The position numbers and the translations under genes were made by a program. Of a DNA stretch of 64,000 nt, positions 1 to 7,188 are shown in pieces. How positions within the stretch are numbered: position 1 is the stretch's first letter; each line of letters begins with the position of its first letter. Source of the stretch: Sediminibacterium sp. Gen4 (lineage in GTDB: Bacteria > Bacteroidota > Bacteroidia > Chitinophagales > Chitinophagaceae); contig JACBFI010000001.1 of assembly GCA_013391385.1 (NCBI GenBank), forward strand, positions 1-64,000, given 5' to 3'. The notes under the pieces are model-generated. The model made no database searches and was not told the DNA's origin. It was given only the letters and a program-made list of their open reading frames with translations.

Positions 1-526
1 TAAAATGCATCGCATCCAACCAAATAACAGGATATATGCTCTCTAAAGGACGATTCTGCCATTCTTTAATCTGAGGGATGATCCGGTCGGTAATCGCACT
101 GATCGTTCCATCTGATACTTCTAATCCATACATCTCTGATAGATGCTGTTGGATATCACTGTAACTCATTCCTCGACCATACAAAGACAAAATCTGCGCA
201 TCAATATCACTCGTAATCTTGTGTTGGCGCTTCTCTACAATCTGAGGCTCAAAGGTCGAATTACGATCACGGGGAGAAAAAATCTCAAAGCCTCCCAATG
301 GACTTTGTAGATTTTTTGTACTGCGCCCATTACGACGATTCTTTGCAGGCTTACGGGTCTGATCTAAATGGGCATCCAGTTCGCCTTCCAGCGATGCTTC
401 TATCAAACGCTTTAATAACGGGGTAAATATCCCATCTTTTCCTACCATGGGCTTACCCGCTTTTAAATCTTCTGCCGCTTGCTTCGCAAACGCTTCAAAG
501 TCAAAAGGTACTTTTTCTTCTTTCAT
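1..526 (-). CDS. IS256-family (mutator-type) transposase, N-terminal part
   Basis: The ORF starts at ATG 526 and runs off the left edge of the window, so only about 175 residues are present. The N-terminus (MKEEKVPFDFEAFAKQAAED) followed by a region with GKDGIFTPLLKRLIEASLEGEL, an RNG.S.K basic stretch and the phrase PRDRNSTFEP is the usual opening of IS256/mutator transposases. The phrase IYPVIWLDAM near the edge leads into the first catalytic Asp of the DDE domain. The rest of the catalytic domain lies outside the window, so whether the element is intact cannot be told. It catalyses DNA transposition of its own element. Family assignment is recognition by pattern; no closest named IS is claimed. 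Confidence 0.9.
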   Translation of the reverse strand, partial: MKEEKVPFDFEAFAKQAAEDLKAGKPMVGKDGIFTPLLKRLIEASLEGELDAHLDQTRKPAKNRRNGRSTKNLQSPLGGFEIFSPRDRNSTFEPQIVEKRQHKITSDIDAQILSLYGRGMSYSDIQQHLSEMYGLEVSDGTISAITDRIIPQIKEWQNRPLESIYPVIWLDAMHF

Positions 527-566
527 GTGTCTAAATTTACAATTTGACACACTTAAGTGAACATAC
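1..566. mobile_element. IS256-family insertion sequence, one end only
   Basis: This is the transposase gene plus about 40 bases of non-coding end. The boundary is estimated, not proven: from about 571 onward the sequence matches an intergenic repeat found again near 2263-2305 (GATGAACTT, then ATTTGAAGAC, then GAGAAGGAAAG), so the element must end before that, probably just beyond the GTGAACA at 557-563. The other end and the target duplication are outside the window. Confidence 0.7.
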
Positions 567-570
567 TCCC

Positions 571-620
571 GCAGATGAACTTCTTTTAATTTGAAGACCC
601 TGTGGAGAAGGAAAGTTCAT
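571..620. repeat. Intergenic repeat copy A next to the IS end
   Basis: The block GATGAACTT....ATTTGAAGAC.CTG..GAGAAGGAAAG recurs at 2263-2305. The copy here begins directly at the IS boundary, which suggests the IS landed inside or at the edge of this repeat. No coding potential is seen. Confidence 0.6.
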
Positions 621-625
621 GCTCA

Positions 626-1273
626 TTAATCATCATGCCAATTTGTTCTTGTTTTTTCTGTACACATAAACCCTTCTAAGCTATTAGCAAAAAGTTGTAC
701 TTGCTCTTTAGATCCACAGATATATGTCTCAACAAAATCAAAGGCGTTTCCAAAAAAAAGCGTTTCGTCGAGTGTTTGTAAGCATCTTAGCCTGTTGTGT
801 TGATTAATGATTGTTTCGATGCCTAAGTCAACAACAACCGGTGGATCATGCTCTGGCAATTCAGGTATACATCTGACTTTATGATGTCCAAGTTTTGATA
901 GTATGGGTAAAAGACTTTCTAATTGATGTGGACTAAAAATATCTTGATAGGGTAAAATAATTTTCTCTTTCTCACAAATATCGCGCAGCAAACCAGAACC
1001 AAAGATGGCAGCTCTTAATTGACCAAGTGTTTGTAGTCCTGTTAGTTTTAACATGTCGTTCCATGTTAAGGGAATGCTGTGTTCAGCAAGCAGTTGATAA
1101 TTAAAATACACACTAGGGTCGTCAATAGAATCTAGTATAGCTGAGCCTTCTTTTACTTTTAAAAATGGTTTTAAATAGCAAAAAATTGATTCATAAATAT
1201 CTCCCCAATATTCAAATACACGAACCTTGTAATAAGGAGCGGTTATTTTTCGATATTCTAAAGGTAGTGTCAT
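626..1273 (-). CDS. Protein of unknown function, 215 aa
   Basis: I do not recognise this protein. It has no signal peptide and no transmembrane segment, so a cytoplasmic protein is expected. It opens MTLPLEYRKITAPYYKVRVF and has aromatic and acidic clusters (FEYWGDIYESIF) and a segment PELPEHDPPVVVDLG near residue 140. Codon use is AT-rich like the neighbouring 2420 and 3016 genes and unlike the core genes further right. It sits between an IS and other orphan genes, which fits an acquired accessory region. Function unknown; the ORF is believable because of its length and clean start. Confidence 0.7.
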   Translation of the reverse strand: MTLPLEYRKITAPYYKVRVFEYWGDIYESIFCYLKPFLKVKEGSAILDSIDDPSVYFNYQLLAEHSIPLTWNDMLKLTGLQTLGQLRAAIFGSGLLRDICEKEKIILPYQDIFSPHQLESLLPILSKLGHHKVRCIPELPEHDPPVVVDLGIETIINQHNRLRCLQTLDETLFFGNAFDFVETYICGSKEQVQLFANSLEGFMCTEKTRTNWHDD

Positions 1274-1327
1274 CTTTAAAAGTTACCTACGACTGAAACT
1301 AAATAATAAACGAATGATGCAAAACTT

Positions 1328-1396
1328 TATTTTCCCAGCAGAGTCTCCGAGGCACGAGGTCCACAGGACTCCTTTGGAGGACTCTGCGAGCTCTCA
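1328..1396. repeat. Inverted-repeat element around GCAGAGTC / GACTCTGC
   Basis: GCAGAGTC at 1340-1347 is matched by GACTCTGC at 1380-1387, with further short complementary blocks (TCCGAGG, CCTTTGGAGG) between. A related but rearranged copy lies at 2230-2300. It sits just downstream of the 1405 gene on the minus strand, where a hairpin could also end transcription. Short related pieces (AGGAGTCCTTTGGA) recur near 25552-25565. Confidence 0.5.
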
Positions 1397-1404
1397 ATAT
1401 GGGT

Positions 1405-2112
1405 TCATCTTCGTAAGTACGGACTAGCTTCATCATCTAAAAACAACTGCTGATCAAAAATCACTCTTTTAAAAGACCAGTCATTTCCTGATTTTTGAAA
1501 CAAAAGAACTTTTGCTTCCGGCCAATAATTCAGGTGACGTACATAAATGATCAAACAGTTTTTTCCATTATTAAAAAAGTATGGGACAGTGATCTCAACA
1601 GCCTGTTTTATAAAATCATTAGCGGTTTTGAATGCCTGATTCACTTGAAGTTTTACTGTAGATGGCGTTTCTTTCGTTTGTAAGGGCATTGAATAAACAG
1701 ACGATCCTCCTTGTGAATCTCTTACAGCCTTTGTATATTTCTTTTCAAGCTCTATTATGATGGAATCGGCAGCATAAAATGAATCAATTCCAAAAAGTTG
1801 ATTAGGAGAAAATAAATCCTGGTAAGATTGGTTAACATTTGAAGACCTGATATGCTCTAAGAACTGTTTTGTTATACTTCTTATTTCTTTGCTTGTATCA
1901 CGCTTCATAACAACTTCGATCCTATTGGTCAAAATACTGTATCGTTGAGCAAAAAAAGCATGATTGCTTTTATCGTTGATTTTATGTAGACCTTTTGAAG
2001 GGAGATAATGATTCAAAAAATAAAATAAGAAATCCTTGATATCTGATTGAGAAAGACAACAGATAGAATTCATTGAGAATAAAATAAGTAAATAGATTTT
2101 TCGCATAATCAT
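1405..2112 (-). CDS. Exported protein of unknown function, 235 aa
   Basis: The N-terminus (MIMRKIYLLILFSMNSICCL) is a clear Sec signal peptide ending about residue 22, so the product is exported to the periplasm or beyond. ATG at 2106 (MRKIYLL) is an equally possible start two codons further in. The rest is soluble and rich in Lys, Phe and Asn, with the ending ..WSFKRVIFDQQLFLDDEASPY. No family is recognised. It is in the same orientation as the flanking unknown genes but separated by about 300 bases on the upstream side, so it is probably its own unit. Confidence 0.72.
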   Translation of the reverse strand: MIMRKIYLLILFSMNSICCLSQSDIKDFLFYFLNHYLPSKGLHKINDKSNHAFFAQRYSILTNRIEVVMKRDTSKEIRSITKQFLEHIRSSNVNQSYQDLFSPNQLFGIDSFYAADSIIIELEKKYTKAVRDSQGGSSVYSMPLQTKETPSTVKLQVNQAFKTANDFIKQAVEITVPYFFNNGKNCLIIYVRHLNYWPEAKVLLFQKSGNDWSFKRVIFDQQLFLDDEASPYLRR

Positions 2113-2303
2113 TCCTTATTGTGTCTCATTGCTTTTCTTTCATGAGGTGTATACTGGCACATTCGATTCTGCTAAGAAACAAATGAATTGGGAAAAGCAA
2201 AAACAAATCCTCGCACCCTAGCTGTGCAAAACGCAGAGTCCCTCGTACCTCGGAGACATCTGCGATGAACTTATCTTATTTGAAGACTCTGCAGAGAAGG
2301 AAA
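2113..2303. repeat. Gene-free stretch with intergenic repeat copy B
   Basis: The stretch contains the inverted-repeat element CGCAGAGTC....GACTCTGC (about 2230-2293) and the block GATGAACTT....ATTTGAAGAC..CTG..GAGAAGGAAAG (2263-2305) that is repeated beside the IS at 571-620. I see no gene in 2113-2300. The repeat runs directly into the response-regulator remnant that follows. Confidence 0.55.
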
Positions 2304-2390
2304 GGAAAGAAATTGGAGTTAGACCCGAGGGTGAAGATTACGGTTGTGAGGGGGAAAGGGTATAGGTTGGAGGTGGGTGAGGATTATTGA
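2304..2390 (+). pseudogene. C-terminal scrap of an OmpR/PhoB-type response regulator
   Basis: Read on the plus strand, 2304-2390 gives GKKLELDPRVKITVVRGKGY followed by RLEVGEDY and a stop. The phrase D....I.TVRGKGYRLE is the final beta-hairpin (wing) of OmpR/PhoB winged-helix response regulators. Nothing upstream continues the domain: the frame runs straight into the repeat at 2263-2303. This is therefore only about 28 codons left of a regulator gene, apparently cut at the repeat. It cannot be functional alone. The reading is from motif recognition. Confidence 0.6.
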
Positions 2391-2419
2391 ATGAGGAACC
2401 TATTTCTACGTAGAATATC

Positions 2420-2959
2420 CTAGGAAAAGTTAGAAATTAAGTTATCATCTTCATCTCGCATTGGCACAAATGCATATGTACAATTACATCCTTGGGGATT
2501 TGTGCAATCTCTAGATCCCAGATATTGATTTTTTAAAACTTCTTCGAAAGAAAATATGTGTTGATTAAGATTATCACAATAAGAGCAACAATGACCAGAA
2601 ATTATCTCAACCTTTAACTGAAAATTAGTTTCAGAAATAGTTTTTCGTACCAAGGCTGCTAATGCTAGTTGTAGTATTTCATTAGCTCTTACTTTTTCAA
2701 CTTGTCTTCTGAACCTAAGCATCTCCATATAAATCATATTTTGATACTTATATAATTCTTGCTCTGTTTTAGACTGCCTGGCTGTCTCGTATAATAAGCT
2801 TTGAAAAATAAACCATAAATAGTCTTTGATTAATGCAGGGCGGTTTTTAGACCACGTTTCATAATATCCCCGTAAATTTTCCTCAGTCATTCCGAATTCA
2901 CTAAAAAATGGCATGTATTCAGTTATTAACCAATCTAAGTCGAGTATTTTTTTTGCCAT
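2420..2959 (-). CDS. Unknown protein with C-terminal Cys-rich site resembling phage MuF-type minor head proteins
   Basis: The 179-residue protein has a helical N-terminal two thirds (WSKNRPALIKDYLWFIFQSL and a Glu/Arg-rich segment) and a C-terminal block with six cysteines: HCCSYCDNLNQHIFSFEEVL, then RDC and GCNCTYAFVP. The spacing CxxC - about ten residues - F/I-S-EE - Cys - GCxC resembles the metal-binding tail of MuF/phage head morphogenesis proteins, and more generally treble-clef zinc sites. It has no signal peptide. No phage structural genes lie near it, so a phage role is not supported by context. A zinc-binding intracellular protein is the safe call. ATG at 2957-2959 is the start. Confidence 0.7.
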   Translation of the reverse strand: MAKKILDLDWLITEYMPFFSEFGMTEENLRGYYETWSKNRPALIKDYLWFIFQSLLYETARQSKTEQELYKYQNMIYMEMLRFRRQVEKVRANEILQLALAALVRKTISETNFQLKVEIISGHCCSYCDNLNQHIFSFEEVLKNQYLGSRDCTNPQGCNCTYAFVPMRDEDDNLISNFS

Positions 2960-3015
2960 AATAGTTTATCCGGATGAATTGATTAGAATCGAAAATAAAA
3001 TATCAATTACATCTT

Positions 3016-3936
3016 TTAGAATCGTCCCCCCAATGCTTTATAAAGTTCTAAAGTCTGTTTAATCCCATTTAATTGTGATGGACTAATCGTCCTTGTGTCA
3101 TAATATTGCCTTCCTATCAGCTTCATTTTTGCTGACTTAGCATTTGCTAACGCATTTATCAGTTCTTTATCCGATTCAGAAACTGATTCATCAAACCATT
3201 CCCATATATATCCACCATCACCCGAATCTGTTTCTGTATTTAAAGGAACATATTCATACGCCTTCCCATCAATTGAGAACTGAATACGACTAAAGAATAA
3301 CCAGTCATCGTTATAATATTGAAGCCTAAATCTCAAATTACTTGGCATCCCATTTTCGGTTTGAAAATAACAATAGATACCATTGGCATTTGTATAAATT
3401 GGTGCAGACTTTGGTTTGTACCATTTTTTGTTCTCGTTAGAAAATTCATCCTTTTTTATACGGAATAATTTTTCTAACTGCTTAACCTTAGCAGAATCTA
3501 TATTGACGCTTTTTGAAAAAGATTCTTGCTTCTCTTTTTTGTTCTTGTCAATCGACTCTTGAATTGAATTTCTAAGTGAAAATATTCTTTCTTGTATTTC
3601 TTTTTCTCGTACGTCCTTATTTGCAAAACTCATGTTAGAGATCTCGTTACCCTTATCATCATACAATTTAAAATCTTTTGGCGTCGAATATACCTTACCA
3701 ATTGAAGTTTGCATATCCCTATTGACCTTTATTGAAATACAAAATTTTTGAAAAGCAGCCAAATATGCTGAACTATCGCTTTGTTCATTTATAATTTGAG
3801 CATCTTTTTCCTTTCGATCTATGCTCCCTAGTAAACTTTCTTCATCTACTATTTCTACATACTTGTAGTTCTTTTTATTTTCACAAGCAGTAAAAATGAA
3901 AAGTGAGAAAATAATTATAAATACTTGCTTATTCAT
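3016..3936 (-). CDS. Lipoprotein of unknown function, 306 aa
   Basis: The N-terminus MNKQVFIIIFSLFIFTACEN is a type II signal peptide with the lipobox FTAC, the lipidated Cys being residue 18. The mature protein has a long Lys/Glu-rich helical middle (residues about 100-160, DVREKEIQERIFSLRNS) that could form a coiled coil, followed by a beta-rich part with many aromatic residues (RLQYYNDDWLFFSRIQFSID). It lies 56 bases upstream of the Cys-rich 179-aa gene in the same direction, so the two may be cotranscribed. No family is recognised. Confidence 0.75.
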   Translation of the reverse strand: MNKQVFIIIFSLFIFTACENKKNYKYVEIVDEESLLGSIDRKEKDAQIINEQSDSSAYLAAFQKFCISIKVNRDMQTSIGKVYSTPKDFKLYDDKGNEISNMSFANKDVREKEIQERIFSLRNSIQESIDKNKKEKQESFSKSVNIDSAKVKQLEKLFRIKKDEFSNENKKWYKPKSAPIYTNANGIYCYFQTENGMPSNLRFRLQYYNDDWLFFSRIQFSIDGKAYEYVPLNTETDSGDGGYIWEWFDESVSESDKELINALANAKSAKMKLIGRQYYDTRTISPSQLNGIKQTLELYKALGGRF

Positions 3937-4429
3937 AATATTTATTTTGTATTTACTGTTGATTATGCTTACACGCTTTATTTTACAGTGTTTTTTCTAT
4001 AAATATTTCATTAATATTATTCATCCGCAATAAAGCCCTGCGTATCTTGGAGACTTTGAGGATAAAGAATAGAAGTCTTTATATTTTTGCCATAATGTTC
4101 TACTGTTATTGTGTCGCCCTAAAATCGCATATATTTCATAAATATGTGACCTTCTACATCTAATCTCAATTAGGCTAATTCACATATTCACTTCATTACC
4201 ACTTAAGTAAAATTATATCCGCTTGTTGTTTTCCCTTTCGGAAAAACACCATCACCTTTGCACAACAATCTCTCATTCGCACTCCAATAAAATCAGGAAA
4301 TAAAAAGTATGGGGGAACTCTAATATACTGATTTATTTGAATATAGCAAGCCTTCGCTGCGCTTGGTGTGAATGGTGAATTGTGAATGGTCAATGTAGAT
4401 TCTGTTTTGAGTCGTTTTTTTAACCATAC
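3937..4429. other. Gene-free stretch, AT-rich
   Basis: No convincing gene is seen. The only notable structure is a short heptanucleotide array at 4368-4395: four units of the type GTGAATG (GTGAATG, GTGAATT, GTGAATG, GTCAATG). A 65-codon minus-strand ORF (4196-4393) overlaps this array and has no recognisable content. Confidence 0.5.
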
Positions 4430-4712
4430 ATGCTAGCGGTGGGAGACCTCTCCGCCTCGGCGGATCGGGGGACATCCCGTTATAACTCCGTTTCAAGTCC
4501 GTTACAAGTCCGTTATCGGTCCGTATTCCAAGCGGTATTCATTCGAGTTTCATTTGATATTCATCCGCCCTCCATTCGTATTATATCAACCCTCCCCCTA
4601 GGTATCAGCTTATCGCCCCATTATCTATCTAAGGTCGTTCATTATGATCGCTTGGGGTTTTGCCAAAGAAAACCCCAAGAAGACCCGAAAGAAGTACGGC
4701 ATATGTAATACG
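4430..4712. repeat. Structured gene-free region: decamer-spaced TCCGT repeats and a strong hairpin
   Basis: Between 4478 and 4530 the word TCCGT(T/A) recurs five times at about 10-11 base spacing (CCCGTTATAA, CTCCGTTTCA, AGTCCGTTAC, AAGTCCGTTA, TCGGTCCGTA). Further on, CTTGGGGTTTT at 4650-4660 pairs with AAAACCCCAAG at 4670-4680, giving an 11-bp perfect stem with a 9-base loop. The region is GC-richer than its flanks. An open frame of 92 codons spans it but the repeat phase does not respect codons. It may be an RNA, a remnant of a mobile element or a protein-binding array; the sequence alone does not decide. Confidence 0.45.
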
Positions 4713-4813
4713 TAAGTGCGCTAATGAGTAAAAACGATTTGTTCATACACCCGTCACCCTTCGTCGGCGACGAAGGGTTCCCAATCTCGTAACTGCCTAC
4801 CCCGTATTGCCAC

Positions 4814-4821
4814 TACTTTTG
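4814..4821 (+). promoter_or_regulatory. Putative -7 box for feoB (TACTTTTG)
   Basis: TACTTTTG matches the Bacteroidota sigma-A -7 consensus TAnnTTTG. It lies inside the first codons of the longest feoB frame (TTG 4807), so transcription would begin near 4826-4829 and the true start would have to be further in, for example TTG 4834. No clear -33 TTG at the expected distance was identified. Confidence 0.45.
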
Positions 4822-4833
4822 CAACCACATCCA

Positions 4834-6948
4834 TTGAGCCACAAGAAATTACATATCGCCCTGGTAGGTAACCCGAATAGCGGGAAGAGTTCGCTCTTCA
4901 ACAGCCTTACCGGATTGAACCAGAAAGTGGGCAACTTTCCCGGTGTTACCGTTGACAAAAAGACCGGCAGCACCAAACTGGATGACCGCACCGAAGCAGA
5001 ACTCATTGATCTGCCCGGTACGTACAGTCTCTACCCTCGCAGGGCCGATGAATGGGTGGCTTACAAAGTACTCATGGGTGCCGATACCGATCTGAAAGCC
5101 GATGTGGTATTACTCGTGGCCGATGCCAGCAACCTCAAACGCAACCTGCTCTTCTGTAGTCAGATGATTGATCTGAAGATTCCGGTAGTGATGGCACTCA
5201 CCATGAATGATATCGCTTCCAAAAAAGGCATCAAGATCGATATCAGTGGACTGGAAGCCGATCTCGGTATTCCTGTTGTAGCAGTAAACCCCAGAAAAAA
5301 CAAAGGTCTTAACGAACTCAAGAAAGTATTGGCACAAGTATCCAGACTGGGTAACAGTGCTGTACCTCGTGATTTCATCGACAATAAAAAACTGGCAGCG
5401 TCTTCCATCGATGCCATTCAACAACTCGATCCCTCTTTGAGTGATTATGCAGCTGTGCATTATCTCATCAACCACGAAAGTTTTCCGCTCAGCGAAACTG
5501 TTCAGCAAAAAATAGAACAGATAGAAATCGATCATAAATTCAATCCTACCAAAACACAGGCTGAAGAAATCATGCATCGATACACCCGTATCCGCCAGAT
5601 CATGCAGCAAAATGTGTTGGAGCCCGGACCGCTTGAGAAAAAACTCTTTACCGATAAACTAGACAACCTACTCCTGCATCATACCTGGGGTTATGTGATC
5701 TTGTTATCCGTTCTCTTTCTCTTGTTCCAAAGTATTTTCTGGCTCGCCGCATTTCCCATGGATGCTATTGAATGGGGCTTTGCAGAGATCAGCGGATGGT
5801 TAGGTACGCATCTTCCTTCGGGTTGGTGGAGTGATCTCATCATCAATGGACTGGTAGCGGGATTGAGTGGTATACTCGTTTTCGTTCCGCAGATCATGAT
5901 CCTCTTTGGATTGATCACCATTCTCGAAGACACCGGTTATATGGCGCGTGTGAGTTTTCTCAGTGATCGACTCATGCGTAAAGTAGGTTTGAACGGCAAA
6001 AGTGTAATGCCCATGGTAAGTGGTTTTGCTTGTGCAGTACCCGCTATCATGAGTGCACGTAATATCGAGAACAGAAAAGAACGATTACTCACCATCATGG
6101 TTACACCTTTGATGAGTTGCAGCGCTCGTTTACCGGTATACACTATTTTAATCTCTCTCGTCATTGATGATACTTACTATTTCGGTTTCCTGAGTTTGCA
6201 AGGGCTAGTGATGATGGCACTCTATTTACTTGGTACGGTGATGGCACTCATCGTGAGTTATGTGATGAAGTGGTTCATCAAGATCAGTGAGAAAAGTTTC
6301 TTCATCCTCGAACTCCCCATCTACCGCGCCCCTCGTTGGAAAAATGTAGTCATCACCATGGTAGAGAAAGCACGCATCTTTGTTACCGATGCGGGTAAAG
6401 TCATCATGGTCATCAGCTTACTGCTGTGGTTCTTGAGTAGTTATGGTCCGGGTGACAGAATGGAAAAAACGGAGACAAAATATGTAGCACTGATCCAGCA
6501 AATGCCTGATCAGATCGACTCCTTACAAAGACAATTGTCTACCGAAAAATTACAGAACTCTTATGCGGGCATCCTCGGACAATTCATTGAACCTGCGATT
6601 CAACCTTTAGGATACGATTGGAAAATTGGTATCGCTCTCATCACTTCTTTTGCGGCACGTGAAGTATTTGTAGGCACGATGGCGACACTTTATAGTGTAG
6701 AAGAATCTGACGATAGTTCTTTGCGTGCCAAACTGCAATCTGCGAAACATGCAGATGGTTCTAAAGTATATACACTGGCTGCGGCACTTTCGCTGATGGT
6801 GTTTTATGTGTTGGCAATGCAGTGTATGAGTACGCTGGCAGTAGTAAAGCGTGAAACCAAAAGTTGGAAATGGCCCACCATTCAATTGATCTACATGACC
6901 GTTCTCGCTTACGGAATGAGCTGGATTACTTACGTTTTGTTTAGCTAA
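4834..6948 (+). CDS. feoB: Ferrous iron transporter FeoB
   Basis: FeoB imports Fe2+ across the inner membrane. The N-terminal G domain shows G1 GNPNSGKS, the switch GNFPGVTVDKKTG and G3 DLPGTYSL. The G4 position, normally NxxD, reads TMND (LTMNDIASKKG), so the Asn that gives guanine specificity is replaced by Thr. The C-terminal half is the polytopic permease with two Gate domains (GFACAVPAIMSARNIENRKE and SFAAREVFVGTMATLYSV). The longest frame begins at TTG 4807, but a -7 box overlaps those codons, so I place the start at TTG 4834 (LSHKKLHIALVGN). No feoA or feoC lies beside it; the gene stands alone. Length (about 704 aa) is normal for the family. Confidence 0.93.
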   Translation: MSHKKLHIALVGNPNSGKSSLFNSLTGLNQKVGNFPGVTVDKKTGSTKLDDRTEAELIDLPGTYSLYPRRADEWVAYKVLMGADTDLKADVVLLVADASNLKRNLLFCSQMIDLKIPVVMALTMNDIASKKGIKIDISGLEADLGIPVVAVNPRKNKGLNELKKVLAQVSRLGNSAVPRDFIDNKKLAASSIDAIQQLDPSLSDYAAVHYLINHESFPLSETVQQKIEQIEIDHKFNPTKTQAEEIMHRYTRIRQIMQQNVLEPGPLEKKLFTDKLDNLLLHHTWGYVILLSVLFLLFQSIFWLAAFPMDAIEWGFAEISGWLGTHLPSGWWSDLIINGLVAGLSGILVFVPQIMILFGLITILEDTGYMARVSFLSDRLMRKVGLNGKSVMPMVSGFACAVPAIMSARNIENRKERLLTIMVTPLMSCSARLPVYTILISLVIDDTYYFGFLSLQGLVMMALYLLGTVMALIVSYVMKWFIKISEKSFFILELPIYRAPRWKNVVITMVEKARIFVTDAGKVIMVISLLLWFLSSYGPGDRMEKTETKYVALIQQMPDQIDSLQRQLSTEKLQNSYAGILGQFIEPAIQPLGYDWKIGIALITSFAAREVFVGTMATLYSVEESDDSSLRAKLQSAKHADGSKVYTLAAALSLMVFYVLAMQCMSTLAVVKRETKSWKWPTIQLIYMTVLAYGMSWITYVLFS

Positions 6949-6963
6949 ATAATTATGGATGCG

Positions 6964-7170
6964 TGGGATGGGACGCAGATTTTTATGATTGATTATGATT
7001 TTTAAATTGATCAGCGTTGATCATAAAAAATTATAACTAATCTGCGTCCCATCAATATAACGTTGATTATTTTTAAAAAAAATAGGATGGCACGCAGATT
7101 ATTATGAATAATTATGATTTTAGATTGATCAGCACTCATCATAACAAATCATAAAAATCTGCGTCCCATA
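6964..7170. repeat. Two tandem copies of a GACGCAGATT...AATCTGCGTCC palindromic element
   Basis: Copy one (about 6966-7052) begins GATGGGACGCAGATTTTTAT and ends with AATCTGCGTCCCATC. Copy two (about 7085-7169) begins GGATGGCACGCAGATTATTA and ends with AATCTGCGTCCCAT. Each is an inverted repeat of about 85 bases whose arms also share internal ATGATT/AATCAT and TTGATCAGC blocks. A third related element lies at 12437-12545. They fill the space between the converging feoB and beta-lactamase-like genes and could end transcription from both sides. Confidence 0.7.
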
Positions 7171-7188
7171 AAATTATTTCATAGAAGC

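Noticed and set aside
4196..4393. 65-codon minus-strand frame
   Set aside because: Overlaps a heptamer array, has no recognisable content and no promoter or RBS.
4430..4708. 92-codon frame in the structured block
   Set aside because: The repeat period (10-11 bases) does not keep the reading frame and no protein feature is seen.
5110..5610. 166-codon minus-strand frame opposite feoB
   Set aside because: Fully inside the FeoB coding region and without homology signals.
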